From contig CM057006.1 in NCBI GenBank assembly GCA_029891345.1, positions 46,009,556-46,073,555 on the forward strand: DNA of 64,000 bases. Reading direction: 5' to 3'. The notes beneath the pieces are model-generated. The model was not told the origin of the DNA, did no database searches, and saw only the letters and a program-made list of their open reading frames with translations. This document shows, piece after piece, positions 58,300 through 64,000 of this stretch. The DNA is from Dryococelus australis (Eukaryota; Arthropoda; Insecta; Phasmatodea; Phasmatidae). The first letter of the stretch is position 1. Every line of letters begins with the position of its first letter. A program made the position numbers and the translations under genes.

Positions 58300-60060
58300 C
58301 AGCTGTCGCCACGCAAGGAAACATTTAAGGGCAACGGAAAAATGTAGGAAAAGGGCGGGTGGGATACATGCACCCTACACAGCCCGTCGTTCTAGGGGGT
58401 GGCAAACTTTACGTATAGGCCCTGGTTATAAAAAAAAAAAAAAAACCGTGGATCAATAACAATGTTAAATAACTTCTGTACTCGTAATTTGTGTCGAAAT
58501 ATACAAACAGTAAGCAATGTATTTCTGTGCACGTGTGTGTAAATACAACCATAATTTGTTTCAAAACAAAACTTTTGAGATGAGCAAATTCTGCAGCGAA
58601 TTAAACTCCGGGAAATTGGGAACCACAGAACCTTAGTGTGTGACGGAGTTGCGAGTCCTCGGTCAAGATGCCAGAGAGCGATACGGACGACACGTAGTGA
58701 TGAATGCCCACAGATAAAACTACGCCCGTACCTTTGTACTGCTCTCTCGTCGCTTAAGGAAACTGCATAGGCAAGCTTTAAAAATTCTATACTTGACCAT
58801 TTTCACGTACCTGCCCCTTCCCAGAATACACTTAATGTAACGAAAGTAAAAAATAAAAAAGTAGGAGCATAGGTATCTTTTCTGACAAAAAGTCGTATTT
58901 TCAGAACATCTATTTACCGAGATAAGCGTATTCTATTCAGGCAAAGAACTATTTCATTTTACTATTAACCCTCTCTCTAGATTATCACTTATTGACTCGG
59001 CAGCTTCAAGGTCGTGCTAATCACACGTACACGTAAGCATTTTCTATGCACCTGTAGTCTGTAACAATAAGAGGGCTGATACAGATGTCAACTATTATCT
59101 CTCGAAAATGACCCAACACAGAAAATGTACAATTGATAGTTGAAAGTGTACTACACTTACGTTTTAAATGTGATACCACATGAGGTATGGATGCAGGAAT
59201 GTCCGCCAATCGGTACGCCACTGATTAAAAGTGTATACTGTATTCGCGGACTCTAAGACCACTATCGTGCAACATAACTCTCCAAAAAATTTTAAAATGA
59301 TACGTGACACTTGTGAGGACAGCCATACCGGCCCCAGTTTTTTGTGCGAAAAAACTGCGAATCGGTGCGCGAAATTCGTGATGACACTTTTTGGTCTCTT
59401 GCGCGCGCTGTATGGTAGACCAGGAGTGTAACGAAATGCTGTGACGATGTAAACGTTACCCGTTCACAATAGTGCAAAACAGTTTGTACGAGAATGTAAC
59501 AATTAAACTGTGATTTCAAGCAGCCATGTTTGTCTGTGTTCCTCGTCGGACATTCCTGCATCCATACCCCACGTGGTGTCACCTTTAAAACGTAAATGTA
59601 TACTTTCAACTGTACAAGAATTACGTATTTGACATAAAATTATTATTAAAAAATAAAGTAGAAAATTGCGTCTGCTGTTCCATGCAATTCTGATACAATA
59701 AGATTTTTAATTGTACTTCAAATGTGCGGTTACGATGAAATCCAATCTCTCGATTTTGATTTGGAGAGTGCATAGTTAAGTAGTTTAGTTAAAAACAAAA
59801 GAGGATAATTCTTAACTAAGTTTTCGTTTACACGATTTAGGCCCTTCATTATCCTAACCAAAACATTTTCACAAAAATTAAGTATTTTATTATGAACTTG
59901 TTCTTATTCACACTGTATTTCACTGCAAAATATAACACGCTACACTAACTCGAGACACTTGATAACGAGCGAATTCCTGTATCTGATACAGAAAGTATCG
60001 GATATTTTGTATCGGATACAAGCTTGTACTTATATCACTTTGTAGCCGGTACAGAAAATA
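58300..60060. other. Upstream region with two inverted-repeat structures
   Basis: An A17 run lies at about 58430-58446. The segment 58815-58965 is the inverted relative of 55195-55320 (shared blocks ATCTCGGTAAATA, ATGTTCTG, AAATACGAC and AAGTGTATTCT). Arms at 59139-59213 and 59540-59616 form a separate inverted repeat. No gene is recognised. Confidence 0.5.
59139..59616. repeat. Inverted repeat with about 70-bp arms
   Basis: The left arm (TTGAAAGTGTAC ... GGTATGGATGCAGGAATGTC) and right arm (GACATTCCTGCATCCATACC ... GTATACTTTCAA) are inverted copies with scattered differences, separated by about 325 bases. ACGTTTTAAA and GGTATGGATGCAGGAATG are perfect blocks. It is probably the two ends of a small element, with TTGAAAGT outermost. 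Confidence 0.7.
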
Positions 60061-60200
60061 GCTGTAACAACCCATCTAGTCCGGCACGACACTCCAAGGG
60101 CGCGACCCCGCCTGGAATCGAATCCGGTTCGCCTAGGTGGAAGGCGATTATTCTAACTACGACACCACCGCGGCAGAAGACGTCACCGCAGCAGCCGGGA
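60060..60200 (-). mobile_element. tRNA-derived SINE
   Basis: On the minus strand the A-box-like GGTGTCGTAGTTAGAATAAT is followed, at tRNA spacing, by the B-box-like GGATTCGATTCCAGGCG. A GCCTTCCACCTAGGC stem-loop in between occupies the place of an anticodon arm. This layout is that of tRNA-related SINE heads. The tail and target-site duplications are not clear. Confidence 0.6.
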
Positions 60201-60429
60201 CAATGCGGGTGGGTGGGCCTCAACTATCGATTAGTTCGTGCGGCACTCGTGACCGGCGGGTGAGTCACCACCGGTCGACTATCGCCTCGCTACGCCAGCA
60301 TGACGCGGCAGCTTTTCCGACGCCCCACCTCGCCACGGCGCTAACACCCAAGTCGCCGGCCTTATATGGGAGAAGTGGCGAAAAGCTGCTCTACCAGAGA
60401 CTGACAACGCAGAGTTTGAGAGGAGGTAT

Positions 60430-60850
60430 ATACAGTTCACGGTAAAATGAGCAATTTTGAAAGCCCTGCTTCAGCTATACTTGTATTCACGTTCTGTCTT
60501 CTTCCGCCTTGTGTCAAATTAACATTGCCACGAGCCTCAGCAATTTATTCATGCGTCGGTCAAGTAAAACCGTGAAATTATTAGGAAAGCAAATATTGTA
60601 AATATCTTATTTTTACACTTATACGCATTAAAAAGCAGAAAGGCAAATAAATAATTATAAGTTACCACAAATTGTTACCCAACACTTTTTATTCGACGTT
60701 AAGATACGGAACTACTTTCCATCCTTGTTACAAACCTTACTGGCCACATGACACTTAGTGCACCCGTTATAAAACATATGCAGGCACGACCAGTGTCTTT
60801 GTTCCAAGGTTGAGTTCAAAAGTGCTCACTATATCGTGAACAGGCTGTAG
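60430..60850 (+). mobile_element. Family A miniature element, third copy, about 421 bp
   Basis: CAGTTCACGGTAAAATGAGC at the left and CACTATATCGTGAACAGGCTG at the right are the family A termini. Internal landmarks (CATGCGTCGGTCAAGT, TTCGACGTTAAGATACGG) match the copies near 13.2 kb in order. Confidence 0.8.
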
Positions 60851-61067
60851 ATATGTATCACGTGCCAGCCGGTGTTGCCAACCGTGTGATTCACTCACCA
60901 GACCTGGTGATTTAAGAACACTGTATGGTGGCCTAGCTACACATTTGCGAGAAGTCGAATTCAATAACATTGTTCTCCACAGGCTCGTTCGATTCCCTGG
61001 AATATATTAATAAGTACATCTGGACTCCGTATTGGGAATATCCTGTGATGCACATTAAATGCGAATC

Positions 61068-61296
61068 TAGGCTATTCGCGGTAAAGTGAGCACTTTTAAA
61101 AACCCTCTCATTTGGAATAATCGTAAATAAATAATATTTTAAGCTTAGACGCTAACTACGGAGTGCGGTGGAATGTACACACTGTGTTTATTACTTACAT
61201 GAAAATGTTAATTTAAAAATGTGGTTAAAGGATAAAATATGGCAGAAAGGAAAAAAGTAACCAGGATCTCAAGTGTTCACTGTACCGTGAAGTCTA
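61068..61296 (+). mobile_element. Family B miniature element, 229 bp, both ends present
   Basis: It begins TAGGCTATTCGCGGTAAAG and ends TGTACCGTGAAGTCTA. The terminal about 30 bases match family A ends, but the interior matches the elements at 41515 and 54359 instead. TA follows the right end. Confidence 0.8.
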
Positions 61297-61299
61297 TAA

Positions 61300-62387
61300 T
61301 CCCGTCGTGATCAAAGCTTCGGGAACCTCTAGTTCAAGTATCCGTGCTATTAGGGTCCGTTTCTTGCTGATTTTTATCTAAGTAGACCGATATTGCAATG
61401 TGTACTGATTTTGGAAACTTTCCGTCACAAATGTTGGCAACCCTGCGCTCCGCGCACAATAGCGTCTTCTCGGTGACGCCGGCGTCAGATTAGCGCTCTG
61501 CGCGGCCGTTGAGTCAGTCAACCCACGGTGAGTCGCTGGCGGCAGCGGTGTTGCCAGTTCGGCACCCCACGTCGACGGCCAACCCATGCCGTGCAGTTGC
61601 TCATCGCGCGGAACGCCCTCGGAACTGCCAAATGCCCGCTCGGCGTTCCCCTCGTTGAGCGAACACGGGGTCTAGTGATCACGCTTGCTGCGCGAAACCA
61701 GAGAGTGTGTCGCAACATTTTACTGCTTTTCTGCCATATGCAACTGTCATGATCGACGCGGGTAGGATTTGTAGTTGGAACAGTTTAGTAAACTAGTGTT
61801 AAGAAATACAGTTAGATGAAATTCCAATTGATGAAATTATTTAAGCATAAAAAAGTGATTTTCTTTTGGAAATAAAAATTATAATAAACATGTATTGGCG
61901 CGGGTAAGTCAAAATTGGGTACGTATGCAGTACACAATCATCGGTCTACCCGATCTTTTGTAGTATATGGTTCTCGGTTTTTTTTTAGTTAATGGAACAG
62001 CTGTCCAACGCTCCAATGTGCGTCATTCTGAAGCCAGTGAAATACAAAAGCTATGAAATACTTCGAGAAATTGTAGTGGAAGGAATGTTCGATGACGACA
62101 GACTATTTTCGAATAAGTTTTAAAACTTTGAACATATATCATAGTACATTCATCCCGCATCCTCTGATCGCGTGTTTAGAATGTTTTACTTTAGGCTACA
62201 TTGGGAGTGCTCGACAGCCTTTCTGTTGCCGAACTATTTCTATCGTACCAAGACATTTTGGAACTATCGGAAACAGTCATAGTAGTCAAAATTCATAACT
62301 ATAAACCTATCCACATCCAGGCTGGTCGCAATCTGTGGATCCGGTCAAGCCTTTATATACTCAACGCAGGAAAAAAAAACACATACA

Positions 62388-62434
<47 letters not shown>

Positions 62435-64000
62435 CATATATGTGAAACAACAAACTGGCACCACCTACTTAAAGAAGTGTACAGACATTCCTTATATAAA
62501 ACTAGATAGAACACACCAGCAATAATTTGAAATCTAATGTACGCGTCAGAAACGCAGGTAGGGCACAGGGGCACTGAGTGCGGCAACCAAAGCAGTTCAA
62601 ACGACCAACTACGATGGAGCTGCTACGAGACAGGAAACGGAATACCACAACGCAGCAGGAAATAGTCACTGCTAAGGGGGTTAGAGGGGGAGAGGGAGAG
62701 AGGCCATCATGCAAACACAACACTGGCAAAGAGAGGAAATAGCTGTTACCGACATAGCTGCTAACTGGAGGGTGTGCGAGTGAATTCTCAACATGCAGAT
62801 CGTCCCTCCATCGGACACCGGCCAACCCTTAAGGTGATATTTCACTTTTTTTAAATTTCGTTATCTGAAGGAGCTTTCGAAAAGCGCCTCAGTTAAGGTA
62901 TTAGTTGTCAAATCATTATAGTTTTCAAAACATAATACTCAAAAGTCTTAATTTCCCGAATTCTGCAGCATACCTGGCTCTGCTCCCAGATGTTTTTTCC
63001 CCAATAAAATTGCATTTAACGCACTCTGTATGCCGTGCAGAACATACTGATTCAGTATAAATGCGATCTATAAACAGGGTCATACTTGTAATTATATTAT
63101 TTTTGTTCATCCAAGCTAAACTGTTACCATTAATTTAATAAATAGTTTAAACCACAAACTGCAGAGGATAAGTTGTTTTTTGTTCATTTCGTAGCTTGTA
63201 ACACAAATGCAGTACTGCACGCTTAGACTCTATAATTCACTTTGAACCTGCCTATAACAATCTTGTGTCGGAATTTGAATGTTATATTTTAAAACTATAA
63301 TGATTCCACAATTAACTGCATTAAGGGAGCATTTTTCAAAATCTCTCTCAGATAAACAAATTAAAAAGAGAGAAATATTACAGTAACTGCTCACTGCAAA
63401 GCCAACACAACACACACTATACAACACCATATACACAGAGCCAAAACATTTTGCTTCGGCTGACACAGAAAGGTTAGCTAACTTCGGAACAGAAATGAAC
63501 GCCAACATTCCGATAAAACACAATTTATCTCACCATCGTTCTCAAGATGCTAATATAATTATCACTTAGTTGTGAAATGAAATAATAGTCTAAAATGAAC
63601 GAAAATAACTTTTCCCAAAAATTAGTAAACCTAATTATGGGAATTTGAAATGTACATTTTTTTCAAACAAAATGCTAGGCTACAGGCCAAAGCTCTTTTT
63701 CGTATTATAATCCACGAAGCATATTTCCAGGAAATATGCGCTTTGCATGCATCACAATTTCAACCTTTAGATAAAATTTATAGCCGTGGCCAGGCTGAGC
63801 CATATTATTTGTCAAATGTTTTATAATTTATCAAGTTAAACAATTCTTTGGCTCAAAACAGTCTCAAAACGTAGAGGAAAAATCAACTCTTAAAAAGTTT
63901 TAAAATGCACTTCGGAGTTTCATCTCAACAGTCACTATTGCACAATTTCACCACGAACGTTCACTGACCAAGCAATTATTTGTCGACACTGATGACAGGT
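61300..64000. other. Intergenic region with a CpG-rich patch at 61440-61720
   Basis: The CpG-rich patch (CGCGCGGAACGCC, GCGCTCTGCGCGGCCG) could be a promoter or first exon of an unseen gene, but no coding match was found on either strand. An (AT) run covers 62389-62446. The 107-codon minus frame 62502-62825 is Ser/Leu-rich and unrecognised. An ATG followed by GTGAGA lies at 63536-63532 on the minus strand, a second candidate for the tsr Met-only exon. Confidence 0.4.

Noticed and set aside
62353-62586. Short frames with poly-Ile/Tyr
   Set aside because: They are translations of the (AT) microsatellite.
1-64000. CRISPR array, bacterial operon or other prokaryotic system
   Set aside because: Introns, an ADF/cofilin gene, LTR retrotransposons and SINE-like repeats show eukaryotic DNA; no regularly spaced palindromic repeats with unique spacers were seen.

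Overview
The window is eukaryotic nuclear DNA from an arthropod, almost certainly an insect. It is AT-rich, has kilobase introns, and is crowded with decayed transposable elements. The one clearly intact host gene is the insect ADF/cofilin gene twinstar, whose predicted protein matches insect cofilins almost throughout. I cannot name the species.

Layout: (1) 1-10.8 kb is bounded by diverged inverted repeats (about 1-228 and 10525-10757; the left arm runs off the window). Between them lies a broken, protein-primed-type family B DNA polymerase (minus strand, 2.1-4.95 kb), an acidic reading frame, two diverged tandem paralogous frames and a 245-codon frame, all on the minus strand. This looks like a decayed Polinton/Maverick or adintovirus-like insertion. 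(2) 11-17.3 kb holds miniature inverted-repeat elements, including one copy inserted inside an oppositely oriented copy of itself, GC-rich patches and a 112-bp tandem repeat. (3) 18.0-27.6 kb is a retrotransposon graveyard: a Ty3/gypsy reverse transcriptase scrap (minus) abuts a decayed BEL/Pao pol (plus). A second BEL/Pao element with both LTRs (23557-27633) has an internal deletion that removed reverse transcriptase and RNase H. Between the two BEL copies sits the 3' end of an insect DNA/RNA non-specific endonuclease gene (22494-23159) whose catalytic Arg-Gly-His reads Pro-Cys-Gln. (4) 27.6-38.6 kb contains weak TE remnants, microsatellites and no recognisable gene. (5) 38.6-49.2 kb, and probably on to about 58.2 kb, is twinstar on the minus strand. 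It has a long 3' UTR and four coding exons (40354-40422, 46721-46852, 48884-49002, 49115-49238). The remaining 5' exon carries only the initiator Met; the best-placed candidate is at 58039-58041, behind a TATA/CArG-like element. (6) 58.3-64 kb is repeat-rich upstream DNA with a tRNA-derived SINE, two miniature elements that share their termini, long inverted repeats and a CpG-rich patch.

The most interesting items are the inverted-repeat-bounded PolB locus with unrecognised tandem paralogs, the active-site-dead endonuclease, the self-nested miniature element together with a second family sharing its ends, a 1.17-kb long-inverted-repeat element inside a twinstar intron, and a 38-bp tandem array built on a tRNA A-box-like motif. 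No function-level interaction among these loci is evident. Twinstar is the only gene I would call functional with confidence.
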